This document shows positions 22,060 through 34,104 of a stretch of 49,161 nucleotides of DNA, one piece after another (the stretch's first letter is position 1; each line of letters opens with the position of its first letter). Under the pieces are notes generated by a model, which made no database searches, was not told the origin of the DNA, and saw only the letters and a program-made list of their open reading frames with translations. Source of the stretch: Zygnema cylindricum. Its lineage: Eukaryota; Streptophyta; Zygnematophyceae; Zygnematales; Zygnemataceae. The stretch lies in the NCBI GenBank assembly GCA_037447655.1, contig JBBHKE010003418.1, positions 64,001 through 113,161 of the forward strand, given 5' to 3'. A program made the translations under genes and the position numbers.

Positions 22060-24070
22060 CTGCTTTGGTATCTATTCATGGAGCACGTGAATCAAAATTA
22101 TTGTGGATCGATAAAGAAATCAAACAGCAAATGACAATCCCGTAGACATCTTTCCTGGCTATGGGCTTTTGAGGAAGGGAGAAACAGAGACCTTATTTGT
22201 GGTGGATACAGCAAAAAGTAAACAAAGTGAGAGGAGATGCAGAAATTAGGAGCAATTAGACCATGGCAATGACTACAGTTTGATATCCGCTCTATAAAAT
22301 GTTCCAAACTGAACAGATTTTTCCCTCTCGGCAAGCTCTGGCAACCTATGAACAGGTTGTTTGTAACTATTAGTATTTGTAACCCTTAAAAACCATTATT
22401 TGTTCCTCTCTCATTCGAAGAGCAAGCAAAAAAAACGTCAAGAAACAAGGGCCAAGTTTCAAAAAGTAGTTTACCATAGACACAGTTGGAAGAAAACTTG
22501 TTTTCTTGAAAAATAAAATTCCTCTTTTCTCGCAGAAAAACAGAAAGGGAGTTTCACTTACGAACTTGCAAAATGCTGTAACTCTAAAGACTAGTCAAAA
22601 TTTTGTACTAAATATTCAATGAAAATATCAAACAAAAATTTTAACGAAAAACATAAGTACCTGAATCAGGTGTGCTCTTCTCATTCTAGCTTAAAAGTAG
22701 AAAACTGACCAATCAGGAGACAGGATCTCAAATGACCTTTTCATTGCCATATCCATTTATTGGCTTCTGAGATACTTGCACTCTCTCCCTCTCTCCCACT
22801 CTCCTTCTCTCTTTCTCTCCCTCTCCGTCTCTCCCTCTCTCCCTCTCTCCAAAGGATGTGCCAGTATCATGGATCATGGCAGGCACCATGTCTTTGAAGT
22901 GTCTGATTCTTTTTCTCCGATATTCCATTAGATTTGAGAGAATAAGAGGCCATAAGTTACTGCCTTTCTCCCCATCTCCTTACAAATACTTGTGAAAGCA
23001 ACGAATTCACCTCCGCTTTAGGGCTTTTTAAGGTTATTTTACAATTTCAATTTGTGACCCGATTGGCTTAGCCATCACAATCCACTATTGAAACTTCTCT
23101 CAAACAAAACTCAAGATTTCCGAGAGTAATAATCAACAATGACAAAAATGTATTGATTACCACTCAAAGACCTCGGCTTTGCATGACCACAGAGATACAT
23201 AAAAAATTTCTTTACACATGAACAAGTTCTAATGGATTTTGGGTGCGGTATTTCACATCATTCACATTGCTTATTCTGCGAACATATTTTGTGCTTACTT
23301 TTTAGTTAACCGTTTCCTCTCCGTTAATTCCTTTGGCATTTTAGTTTGTCCAATTTTGTTTTGACTTTTTATTTTTTTTGTTCACATTTGCTTAAATGGT
23401 TTACCATTACAATTATGTATATTTATTTCATTCAACCGTCGCAACCACAAACATAAAGCTAAAATGAAAACATTGTAACTTGTTTTCAATTAGAATATTA
23501 CAAAGTGCGGTAAAAATAACTATTTACCAAGGTAACATTCAAATTATGAACACCTAACACGTCCTCATTTTTTACAGTTAAGAATCACTTTTAGAGTAGG
23601 AATTGTTAAATTCTGTCCCTTTTGCGACTTTATTTTTCCAACTCTAATGTGAATTTTTTTTTTCATACGTTTCACATTTGGATATATATACAAATGCCTT
23701 TCATACTATATTATTGACTACAAAAATGATTGAAAACATAGTACCAATCAAAATTCTGAAAACAATACAGCATCTTTCAACAAAAACACTGAAAAACTCC
23801 CACAAAAAAAACCTTAGTAGATATCTAACTCCTTCAAAAGCTCTCTACTCTCTACACAACCGTCACATTTGCTTTGAAATCTACTTCTAAACTCCTTTCA
23901 ACATTTATGATGGCAATTTCGGAAAGTAAAATCCGTCTTGTTGTGGTCTCCTTACAGCTTTCTCGTCCTCAACGGAATAAATAAGACAGTTTTCCTCTCC
24001 ATCTTCATCATCCTCCAGCAAATTATTGGTTGCCAACATTTCCTGGACTTTTGCGACCACTGTAAAACAC
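22060..24070. other. 2 kb without a recognisable gene
   Basis: AT-rich; a CT-rich microsatellite lies at about 22780-22850 (CTCTCC and CTCCCT units). No conserved motif in any ORF. Confidence 0.5.
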
Positions 24071-24079
24071 AGAAAAAGA

Positions 24080-24090
24080 AAGGAGAGAGA

Positions 24091-24122
<32 letters not shown>

Positions 24123-24210
24123 GAGAGAAAGAGAGAGGGAGGGAGGGAGAGAGGGGGAAAAAGAGAGTGAGAGGGAGAGGGAGAGGGAGAGGGAGAGGGA
24201 GAGAGAGTTG
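24080..24210. repeat. (GAGAGG)n-type purine tract
   Basis: About 130 bases of GAGAGG and GAGGGA units with almost no pyrimidines on the plus strand. Reading frames through it are artefacts of the repeat. Confidence 0.9.
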
Positions 24211-24434
24211 TTATTTTATTTCTGATCGGTTTTAGATTGTCGGCAAAGTTTATTTCCAAAAATAAATGCAAGCTCACATAATTTCATCCATATTAATTGA
24301 TGGTTATAAATTTTCGATTTAAAACACAAAGAAATATAGTTTCAAAAACTGCAGTACTTTCTCTGAGGTCGTTTCTTTTAAGGGAAAATTGAACCGTGTT
24401 TCAATGGACCCAACAAATGAAAAATTGGTAATGG

Positions 24435-24630
24435 AAAAGAAAAATTTACCTCCGAAATGACAAAATTTGTTTTTGTCAAAACACAAATTGCTCCCGGTGG
24501 TCCATTTCTTTTATATTCTTCAAATGGGTCATCAAAATTTGGTTCGACATCAAGAAAATACAAATTCGGGAGCAAACCTGCCTTCCAAATTGCATCCAAT
24601 CATGGACGATTAGAAAATCTTGCCTTTGAA
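24435..24630 (-). pseudogene. possible orphan exon, unrecognised
   Basis: On the minus strand, 24599 to 24450 translates to a non-repetitive, charged stretch (LDAIWKAGLLPNLYFLDVEP, then FDDPFEEYKRNGPPGAICVL) ending at a donor-like GAG/GTAAAT. An acceptor-like TTCAAAG lies at about 24630, but a TGA falls in frame between it and LDAIWKAG. The composition looks protein-coding, yet no family was recognised and no partner exon was found. It may be a decayed exon. Confidence 0.3.
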
Positions 24631-25209
24631 GTGGCGTGAAGAAGAAACTGCCCAATAAAATAGGAGAAAAGAAAAGAAAAAAATTATAACCAGGAAAAGC
24701 AAAAGAGATCAAAATAAATGATGTGATGTTTATCTCTTGTTTAAGCACAATAAAAAGGAAGTTATGAAAAAGGGGAGTGGCTTTTAAAAATAATAATTAA
24801 GGGTCCAGTTAAAAACGAAGAAAAGATAAATGAATGGAAAAATAAATATAAGTGTCATTTTAAGCTTTGGATATTTTGTGTCTTGGTTTTTAAAAGGGAA
24901 AGATGTTCAGAAATTATCAAAAAAATATATCTGTTAAAGTCTTCAAGATTACACGGATTGCGGGTTTAGATGGGAAAGTACGCACGTGGTGGGCGACGAA
25001 GAATTTGGTGAAAGCGCCATTGAAAATGTTGCAGGTTAATGGATGTACGGATATTTTTTGGAATAGGTGTTGGTTAAGAGAAACGGTTGGTGTTACGTTA
25101 TCTAGGACGATTTCTAGCCATAATGTTTACGTGGATAAAAAGTATGCCACGCGTAGTGTTGAGTGACCAATCATATGACGAGTTACTGATGATTTGTCAG
25201 ATTTTTTCG

Positions 25210-25796
25210 TATAAGAGACTCATTTAGAGTTAACATTAACGCTAATACCTGTTATTTTAGTGAACGTTGACGCTATTAACAGTTATTTTTAGAAGTGTTG
25301 CCACAGAAAAGCAATCGATTTAGAATTAAGACACATATTAACGTTAATATACTCTAATACAACCGGTAACCAGCGATATAATTAGAGTTAAAGCGCGGTA
25401 TTAGTGTGTATTTTACTACAACCTACGTACAAGCGACGTCATTTTTGAACGCAACAGCGTGCCGAGGTCAGTTGGAAATTCGTGCTTACGGGAAACATAA
25501 CTGTTCACACATTACACAATTCCCGGAGTCGCGTTAACATGTAATTGCTTAAATATTTTCCGGCAGACGCGGATGTCGCAAAAACGCTACGGCGCACGAT
25601 TTGAACAATTCCGTACACACACATATTTTAGTGTGAAGATATTATGGCCCGACAATTATTACAAAACAATTTACAAATTAGAGTGAAGGATAAATTAGTA
25701 TCATTGTGTACCCTAAAAAACCCAATTTACCGTAAAGTACGCTAATTGTTTCATTACGCTATCTATTTCATTACGCTAATAGCGATTCACGGTGTA
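25210..25796. mobile_element. diverged MITE related to the 547-base type, upstream of the formyltransferase gene
   Basis: The 3' end reads TTACGCTAATAGCGATTC then ACGGTGTA, matching the ends of 29811-30357 and 46970-47566. The preceding 240 bases share with them the ACACATATTTTAGTGTGAAG-like and TACGCTAT-TTTCATTACGCTAA-like segments. The first half has only scattered matches and no clear 5' terminal repeat, so the start is a guess. The 3' end lies 295 bases before the ATG of the next gene, within its likely promoter. Confidence 0.5.
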
Positions 25797-26090
25797 CTGT
25801 ACCGGTCTGTTGCACATTGTCAAGTTGTCAACCTCCCCAGATTGCCGTTTACACAAGAAAGCGACCAAGCGTACGATTTTTCCTCGACTTCATAAACAAA
25901 ATCAAGACGTTCCATATCATAGGTTTCTTGGAGACTCCCAAGTTGAAATTTAGATTTCCCATATTACCAGTTCTTCACTCGCGTCCATACTTAGTCTGCA
26001 CCACTCTCTGTTTTGCTCTTTTGAGTCTCGTTCTAATCTTCGAACAAAAAATTATTTCGTTCAGCACTAACAGTAAACTCTCGCGCCACA

Positions 26091-26493
26091 ATGCGTGTGG
26101 CCGTATTTGGCCAATCTGCGTTTGGTGCGGAGGTGTACCGCCACCTCTTGGACCGGGGTCACGAGGTGGTGGGCGTATTCACTATTCCTGATGCCGGAGG
26201 ACGAGAGGACCCTCTGGCGACGGCCGCAGCAGCCAATGGCCATCAAGTGAGACTCCATCACCCATGCGCCCATATGCGCTGTACCACATGCGCATGCACA
26301 TAACCATATGCACATACCTGCAGCGGTAGATAAACGCACGCAAAGGTAATGCTGGAAAGCTAATGGGAGCAAATGTTCACACCTGTTCACAAATATATGC
26401 GCAATACGCGAACTCAGCAGGCACTTTTGCCACATACATATGACAGATTAGCATACATGTATACATAGTCGCGCACATACATATACACATACA

Positions 26494-26590
<97 letters not shown>

Positions 26591-29289
26591 ACACACACAT
26601 ACACACACACACACACACATACACATGTACACAAACCACATGCCTTATATTACACATACACATACACATGTCATTTGACACATCCACAAATGCACATACA
26701 CTTACAGAACATACAATGTTTGTAGGAGAATACATATTGAGTGTTCTCATTGTCGGTATTCTTGCATTAGCTGTGTCATATTCATTTGGTTTTTCTCATT
26801 ATGGTCGATTTGCAATATTGTGTGTTAGATTGATTGCCATTCTTTGATTGCTAATCATAATTTGTACCATTTAATCCGCAAGGAAATGGTGTTCTCTTTT
26901 GAAATGTAAGTTGTTTTCCTTTCTCACACATATTGTGTCGATTTCACACTCATTTTTATCCCTTCTCTGACCATGGGATTACATGCATTCATATGTAAAG
27001 ATACTACTTCTATTTCTCTTGCGACATTCAAATATTTAACTTATTTATTTCCTGTTTCCGCCACATTGGTGCTTATGATACTTGAATGCAAGACAACTCT
27101 TTCTGACGTCTGTTTTTGTCCTTCCATTCTTTTGATGTTCTCCTTTTAAATCTCATGATTGGGTAGATATAGCATTCTCTTATTGTGACTTTGGTCATTT
27201 ACCCAGTCCGCTGGACTCAGGTGTTTAAAATAGGTAAATGGAAGGCTCCCAAGAAAGATGGAGGCCATGTTTTGCCGGAGGCGTTGGAACAATACAAAAG
27301 CGTTGGAGCAGAACTTAATGTTTTGGCTTTTGTGACACAGTTCATACCCATGGAGGTATGAATTCTACACCATTTAGAGTGGATCCTGCCCATTTGCAGA
27401 TATACTACAGGTGTATGTTACCATAATCATATGTTTAACTTATCTGACTGTTTTGCGAGTGAGTTTGCTGACATCGGGACATGTGTTAGTGTGGACTCAC
27501 TCAATTGGGAGCCTTTGACTTAATTTTTGTGTGGATTATCAAGGGGTTGACTGCATACCGTTTATCAACTTTTTTTCAAACTGAATCATTAACTTCTAAA
27601 ACTGAGATTTTGGTTGTTTTCTATATCCGAAGCTGGATCCAGTCTATATTCAATGAAAGCCAGAACTTTATTTCTTGCCTTTACATTTTACTACAATTTG
27701 TTTCGTATTCTTCTTTTTTGTTTTTTTTCACCGTCTGCCAGGTGTCAAATGCATGCACACATGGGTCCATCATCTACCATCCCTCCCTTCTGCCACGTCA
27801 CAGAGGAGCTTCTGCCATCAACTGGACTCTAATGGAGGGTGATAAGAAAACTGGATTAACTGTATTTTGGGCTGATGAGGGACTTGATACTGGTCCAATT
27901 CTACTACAAAAGGAGTGTGATGTGGAACCGAACGATACTGTGAACTCATTGTGTAAGTTTGTGTATATAGATATGTGTTTATTTATGTATGTATGCATGT
28001 ACATATGTGTGTTAGTACACCGCTAATCGTTATTAGTGTTAAAGTTTTTTTCGTCCCTTGAAACATCTTTTCTCCGTATTCTGGTCGGATTGTCAATCGA
28101 AAAGCGCCAATAGGAAGGTGAGAATCTTACCTTCCAATAGCAACCATCCGATTGAAAATCCGACAAGTGTGCACGATGGAAAGATGTTAGAAGGCCCGAA
28201 AAAAACGTTAACACTAATAACGATGAGCGGTGTAGTTTCAGTGAACTTGCTTATGATGAGAAGGAGAATGAGAAAGAAAGCTGTTAGGTTTTTTAATTTA
28301 CTTTGGCTGTTATTCCGTTATTTTAGCATTTTAACTTTTCAAGTGTATGTAAATGATTGAGTGTACGTCTATAATAGCTGGTCGCTTTGAGCCCTCAAAA
28401 AGTTTGAGATGTTTTGAGTCTCATGACTTCTTGTTTCTGACTGTCCTTGGTTTGGAGACCTCACAAATATTGATGCTTATGACCCTGTTTTTGAGTATGA
28501 ACCATTCTGAACTACATCACGCCATGTAATGTGAACTGTCACAACTCTAATAGTGATGTCAAAGTGGAAATAACGTCAGTATTGTTGGGCAGTGTATGAA
28601 TCTTGCATAGATTTTCATCTTTGTAAATTCAAGTAGGGGTAAACATCACTGTCATCGATAGAAAATGAAGGCCTTTCTGTGACCAGGTCAGTGATGAAGC
28701 TTCGTGAACCTTGTGAAATGTTCTGACTTCAGGTTCTTGCGGTTCTATTTTTGCGGGTGCCTTGAATCACCACTTTTGAAAGATAAAGTTCTCTCATCAT
28801 TTCTTCTTCTTCTGTCTCTATGCAGATAAGAGATTCCTTTTTCCTGAGGGTGTTAAGGCATTAGGGGAAGCTGTGGACCTTATCGCTAACGGAAAGGCTC
28901 CCCGTATTCCCCAAACTGAAGACGGAGCCACGTATGACCCGTTATGGAAAGATCCGAAATTGGCAAAAATAGATTTTACAAGGACAGCCGAGCAGATCCA
29001 TAACTTCATACGTGGGAATGATAGGGCTCCTGGAGCTTGGGGTATTATCAATAATGAAGTTGTAGGGCTTTTTGGGTCGTCTCTTTTTGACTCCCAAAGA
29101 AGTATTCCCACAGGAGGGATCGAATTGGACGTGGAAGGAGGAGTTAAGCCCGGAATAGTGACCGAGGAGGGATTGTTTTTGACAGGTTCTGATGGGGGTA
29201 TAGTGAAGGTGAGCTCTGTAAAAGTGGGAGGTAAAATTTTACCTTCCGGAGAGTTGGCCAATTACTTTAAGTCACCTGTTGCTGCTTAA
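26091..29289 (+). CDS. stand-alone 10-formyltetrahydrofolate hydrolase (ALDH1L N-terminal module)
   Basis: Exons 26091-26246, 27221-27355, 27742-27952 and 28826-29289 (phases 0, 0, 1) give 321 residues. Donors are GTGAGA, GTATGA and GTAAGT; acceptors end CAG. The protein opens [16 protein letters not shown], then [20 protein letters not shown] with the family His at about 110. [18 protein letters not shown] follows with the family Asp at about 146, then [14 protein letters not shown], and [14 protein letters not shown] opens the C-terminal formyltransferase subdomain. These blocks follow 10-formyl-THF dehydrogenase much more closely than methionyl-tRNA formyltransferase. In ALDH1L a carrier and an ALDH domain follow; here a TAA stops the protein at residue 321. 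The expected activity is hydrolysis of 10-formyl-THF to THF and formate, or formyl transfer to an unknown acceptor. Intron 1 holds an (AC)n tract and intron 3 a MITE. Confidence 0.88.
26472..26622. repeat. (AC)n microsatellite in formyltransferase intron 1
   Basis: About 150 bases of nearly pure AC dinucleotides, with a few AT interruptions towards both ends. The flanks (26430-26470 and 26620-26710) are also rich in ACATAC words. Confidence 0.95.
28016..28234. mobile_element. MITE, 219-base subfamily, in formyltransferase intron 3
   Basis: Ends TACACCGCTAATCGTTATTA and TAATAACGATGAGCGGTGTA are inverted repeats, with TA at both outer edges (a possible TA target duplication). Inside is a second inverted repeat (GGTGAGAATCTTACC) and mirrored ATCTTTTC/GAAAGATG and TCGGATTG/CCGATTG pairs, so most of the element can fold on itself. 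It is too small to encode a transposase. Confidence 0.8.
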
Positions 29290-29810
29290 CGTTTTGCAGG
29301 GAAGTGTTTTTCCTTTTTTGTGAAGGAGATCTTTTAGGGGATTTTTTTTTTGTCAAGAAGTAGGTGTTTCAGATTCGTCTATTAGACATCTGGAAGAGAA
29401 ATGAGTGAAAATGGGCGAACAGGATTGGATTACAAGAAGGTGTCATATACTCAGTTTTAATTTTGACGGTAGTGAGGCTATGTTTTGTACATTTTCATAT
29501 TGTTATTTTATGTAACTGTAAAGTCTGTGAGATTGTAGAAATGAATTCAATCACTGTTGTAATTGGAAGTTTCGATGGAGAAATTCCTGTAGGTATATAT
29601 TTATTTGATTCTCTCTAGAGCTTATCATTGGTTGATGAAGGTTTAACTTCATTTGTTGAAATTGTCAATCTACAACGGTCACAACGCGTGCTTTGTTTTG
29701 TTGCAAACGTGGATGTGGTGAGACTTTTTCATTTAGGGTTGTGGATTTTGTTGAAACTGCCCGACTAGAATAGTTGTCAGTAATATTTGGACCTTGGTAC
29801 CTAAAGCCAG

Positions 29811-30357
29811 TACACCGCGAATCGCTATTAGCGTATTGAACGCTAATTCGGTCCCCCCAAATTTTGACCCAAATTCTTAAATAGCATTAATAATTCTTTT
29901 TTTTTCTTTACGCCTTTTAGGGTTCTGTTCCAATTAGCGTTAACAACGAAAGTACACAGCGATTTAAATATTGTGATGTACGGTCAGTGTGAGACCGTAC
30001 AAAATTGTACTTTTCTAAGTGAAAAACTACAGAAAATAATTTAACATAGGCGCGCGCGCATGTGAATGTGCAGTGGAAGAAAATGAAATTTTTTAACTGA
30101 CATAAAATAGTCTAACAAGTACGGACGGTAAAATTACGTGACGGCGTACAATTCAAAGATTTTTTACGGATACATATATTAGTGTAAGCATGACTGAAGG
30201 GTTTTTTTTTTTAATTTTGAAAAACCCAAATTAGCATTAGTAAAAAATTAGAATGTATGTTTCTTTTGAAAAATTTCAAATTCCCAATTAGCGTTAATAA
30301 CACTAATTATTTGTATACGCTATTTAATCTTATACGCTAATAGCGATTCGTGGTGTA
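29811..30357. mobile_element. MITE, 547-base type, downstream of formyltransferase gene
   Basis: The terminal inverted repeats are about 25 bases with one mismatch: TACACCGCGAATCGCTATTA against the complement of TAATAGCGATTCGTGGTGTA. Both ends carry TA. Nearly identical to 46970-47566 over its whole length, with the same GGCGCGCGCGCATGTG block and the same poly-T runs. No coding capacity. It starts about 520 bases after the formyltransferase stop codon. Confidence 0.9.
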
Positions 30358-31670
30358 GTCTCCACCTTTCCCTTTTTATGACAAAATTTCACTAATTATT
30401 GTGGTGAGCAGTTCATATTCAAAGATTTGAATACGATATTTATACAAGTGATAGTCATACGTCAGTATAGCGTATATTTACTTACTGTATATGTTGCATT
30501 AATGTGCCTATATATGTACACCATATTTGAATTTATGTAAGGAATATAAATATGAATTGTTGCCCAAGCGTGATGACACTGATGGGTGATATGCTAGAAG
30601 CCTCCTCGGGTCTTAATATTGCAAGTAGTGTAAGTGGGTTGTCCCCCAGACAAAAAGAATTTACATTTCATTTTTGCCTTTCAAGTATTGTGGTTCTAGG
30701 CTTGTATTGTGATTCTTCTTGTATACTGCAGGATTAGTTTTGGCGAACCCCTTTTTAATAATTGGTTGAGGAATATTGGAGTACCTTTCATTATGTTAAA
30801 GGATGGCACAAAATATCATAGTTCAAAATTAGGTGAAAGTAGGCCCATACAATATGCCTATTGTATGCAAAACATACAATATGACCTTAAGACCCATATT
30901 GTATTCGGACCTATTCGGATCAATTAAAACATTCGGACCAAAAAAAATTATTCACACCGTCAGATTCGGACGATCGGACGGTTGCTGATCAAAGTAGCGA
31001 TCTAAGAAGATCACATGAAAAGCCCATAACACAACTTACGATAAAGGCGCCGACCAAAGGCCTACCATAAAAACGCCTACTTTTGAACTATGCAAAATAT
31101 GCTTGTTTCTTACAGTGACATAGACGGCATAGTATTATTACTGTTGCAGGGTAATATTATTATTGTCTTGGGGAGCTTTAGGAGAATTGCAAAACAAACG
31201 CCTCTCTGCAACCTGGCGATAATCGCCGATGTTGTAAGCTGATTGGACGGCCGCGATCTACGATATTGGCAACGGGTTCAAATGTAGCTCGAGCCATATT
31301 GTATACGAAAGCTTGCGATAAATGTGCCATAGTGTACGATTACGAACGCATCTGTACGGCCTCGTACGGCGGCATGCTTCCCTCTGGACTTTTGGAGCAT
31401 CAAGAACCTTCCATGCACAGCAATACCTAGACCGGGGTAGTCAAAAAGTGAAAAACCAGAACTTTCCATCATTAAACACTTCTAACAGTCTATTACTCCA
31501 TAACCAGTTGTTACCTCTGACCAGGCAGTGCAGTTTGGTGATTCAAAGGAAGATTCAGTAATAACCGTCAAGAACTCAAGAAATTCTGTACCTTTAACCA
31601 GTTTTTAGTTTTAACATTCCTATCCTAATCCTTTATTTGGGTGTTTCACTCTTATATTTACATTTTAGAC
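30358..31670. other. intergenic, 1.3 kb; probable 5' region of the first CipC-like gene
   Basis: No motif-bearing ORF. A hairpin lies at 30846-30867 (CATACAATA, 4-base loop, TATTGTATG). Repeated ATTCGGAC words run from 30902 to 30975. TTTACATTTTAG directly before 31669 looks like a splice acceptor, so an untranslated first exon may lie here. Confidence 0.45.
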
Positions 31671-33437
31671 ATGGTATTTCCTCTTAGTGATGCAAAAAAA
31701 CATTATGCAGAGGCTTATAATGAAGACCCTAATTCAGCCAAAGGTTTGACTCATGAAATTATTGCGGGTGCTGTCGGATACTCAGTTTCACAGGTGAGCA
31801 GATGTTGACACATCTTCCTCAAAAGGTTTTTTCATACCTTCTTTAAAAGGAGTTCATGGACGTAGAGCATCTTGCTGTTGGAGATTATCCTCGTCTCGTG
31901 GTCTTTAAATGGACAAGTGGAGGACAAACGGGAATCCTTCCACTCTAGTCAAAGAACATAGAGCTAATTGTTACACTTGTATGCATGGTTGGCATGAACT
32001 TTTGGCGTTCTTTTTGTTAGATATGCACTACGTTTGTCTAGAAATACCAGTTTAGAATCTTAAAAATTCAAGTTGTATGTGTAGGAGTTATGCATGTGTA
32101 TGTGTATACATATGTGTGTCTTGTATGCTGCATGCTTGCACATATGTATGATTGTATATTTTCATGTGTCTATGTAATTTTGAATTTGTGTGGATGCACG
32201 ACTAAACATCAAACTCTTTAAATTGTTGAATTTGAACATCGTATTGACAAAGTATGAGGTAGATCCACAGCATTGGGTTACTGTTCAAGAAATCTCTGAA
32301 CCGTCTTAACTATGATATTTACCTTCTAGTAACATTGAACATTAAAGGCATTTGTTGCCGGAGCAATTTTCTGGTATTGTCTTGTTGTCAAGAAGAAATT
32401 ACAATAATCGGATTATGTCCCTTTCCTTAGCTCCAAAGGACAATATTCTGACAACACAGATAGCGAGCTGAAGTGGGAGGATTAGGTGTGACTTCTATAT
32501 TTCAGTCAAAATTACTCAATCAAGGTTAACTTGGTCTTGTTTCGCTTTATGCAGGCTTTTCGGAAGTATCAACCAGGGAGGGGTATAGATGCTGAGGAGC
32601 TTCTATCTTCATTAATAGAAGCAGAAGTGGAGCGCCTCTCAAACAAAAAGCAAATTGACTGGTTGGATAGGTAAATTAAGGCCTCATTCAGTGACTCAAT
32701 ACTCAATTTTGGCATCATTCGTCTGCAAACTCTTCTGCATCTTCAAGCAGAAAGATTTGCAAATCAGCACATGTACATGCTTACTCATAACTTACTTGCC
32801 ACGACATATGCTGCAATCGCGCCCTTGGTTGCAGATTCACTTAAAGATTATATGTTAGGCACCTTCTCATTCTGTGTCAAATTAGATAGGACGCTGGAGA
32901 AGTTAGAGACCGAGTCTTTGCCTACGGTGAATGTGAGTATCCGCCGATAGATTACACAGCAAACTCGCTGTAAAGAACAAGCTCAGCTGGAGGGCAGGCA
33001 ATAACCTTTGCTATTCTATAAACTCATGAAATTGACAGCCTTTTGTTGAGATGTCCAGGGGACGTGCGATACTTGATGCCGGCAAACAAGCAAGATTCCT
33101 CTTGGGGACTCTGGATAGCAATGAAGAAGATGAACAATCCAAGAATGAACCATCTGCAGAAGAAGGTGATCAGCAAGATGAGCAATTTTCAGCAATTAGG
33201 GGATCGCACTTTGATTCGGCAACAGATTCTGGTTTAGTTGGTGACCGTGACTCACATTACTCCACAGGTTTTGACCCACAGTACGCATGGGAAGGTGAAG
33301 AAAAGCCAAAGTCTAATGTCCCCGGGCATGAAGAACAATATGCTGCAGATCGCGATGAGAATGAGTATCGTCCGGAAAGTGCTTCACGTCCTGAAGCCAA
33401 GTACCCTCCACATTACGATCAACAGTATGTTGTATAA
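31671..33437 (+). CDS. CipC/DUF3759-like protein, copy 1 (long acidic tail)
   Basis: Preferred exons are 31671-31793, 32555-32670 and 33059-33437 (phases 0 and 2; donors GTGAGC and GTAAAT), giving 205 residues. The first 100 residues carry the family-like pattern: HYAEAYNEDPNSAKGLTHEI, IAGAVGYSVSQAF, then AEELLSSLIEAEVERL, QIDWLDR and KQARFLL. The last 80 or so residues are acidic, rich in Glu, Asp, Gln, Ser and Tyr, and probably disordered. I chose the acceptor at 33058 because it puts the intron in the same phase and spacing as in the neighbouring copy. An alternative adds a small exon 32890-32932 and uses an acceptor at 33038, also in frame, giving 226 residues. The biochemical role of the family is not known to me; fungal CipC is described as a stress- or antibiotic-induced cytosolic protein. 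Confidence 0.72.
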
Positions 33438-34104
33438 TTCTAGTAATCAAGAGTATCAATTGTGAATGGGCGGTTTGGAAGAGTTAAAACAGTGGCTTGT
33501 GGATGTCGATGGAGGGGAACATGTACCATGTTGTACAAAATGGAATAGACAAGAACAGGATTTGTAATTCGTCTGTAAATATGCAACGGGTTTTGTAGAT
33601 CGACCAAAAAGTAGGTAGTTAAGCAATCGTACGGACAATACGGAATAATGTGATTGCAGGCCTTAGTTGAGTTTCATTAGTAAACCATATCAAAGTTTGA
33701 CCAACTCTCTTGGCTTTTCCAGACATGTTAGAGACACACCAAAATTTTGAAATTGCATGCAACCGATTCTGTTAATGTTGTGATATGTTGTTTCTCTGAG
33801 TCATCCGAAAAACTGAGTTTTCAATCAGAGTTGATGTCACTCGTTCCGTTCACAGTCCTGCAATGGGCTCCAATGGGAATGATTCCTGGAAGGAATGGGA
33901 AAGTGGTAAATGACTATGTTCTGATATGTCGATTGTGATTTGGGGAGAGATGTGAAGGAAACCAAACAATGAACGAACTGCGAGAGCACTTTTGTCTTTT
34001 TTAAGACTTTTGTATATATTTAGTCTCAGGCAACTCTTATCTCAAAGGCAATATTGGTCGATTGACATCCTTAGTCGGTCCATCCTCATCCTTTGTGCTT
34101 CTTT
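33438..34104. other. 3' region of CipC-like copy 1 and spacer
   Basis: TGTAA and TGTAAA occur at 33563-33577, about 130 bases after the stop, and could be the poly(A) signal. No other gene seen. Confidence 0.4.

Noticed and set aside
23938-24277. Arg/Glu/Gly-rich and Ser/Leu/Pro-rich ORFs
   Set aside because: Both are readings of the GAGAGG purine tract, on opposite strands.
26377-26750. Cys/Val-repeat ORFs on the minus strand
   Set aside because: They are translations of the (AC)n microsatellite in the formyltransferase intron.
30846-30867. 9-base hairpin that might be a terminator or tRNA-like structure
   Set aside because: No tRNA arms or T-tract; AT-rich hairpins of this size are common by chance.
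33043-33237. Alternative reading frame over the last exon of CipC-like copy 1 (starting at a Cys/Pro-rich segment)
   Set aside because: The other frame is longer, continues the GKQARFLL homology and joins the upstream exons in phase.
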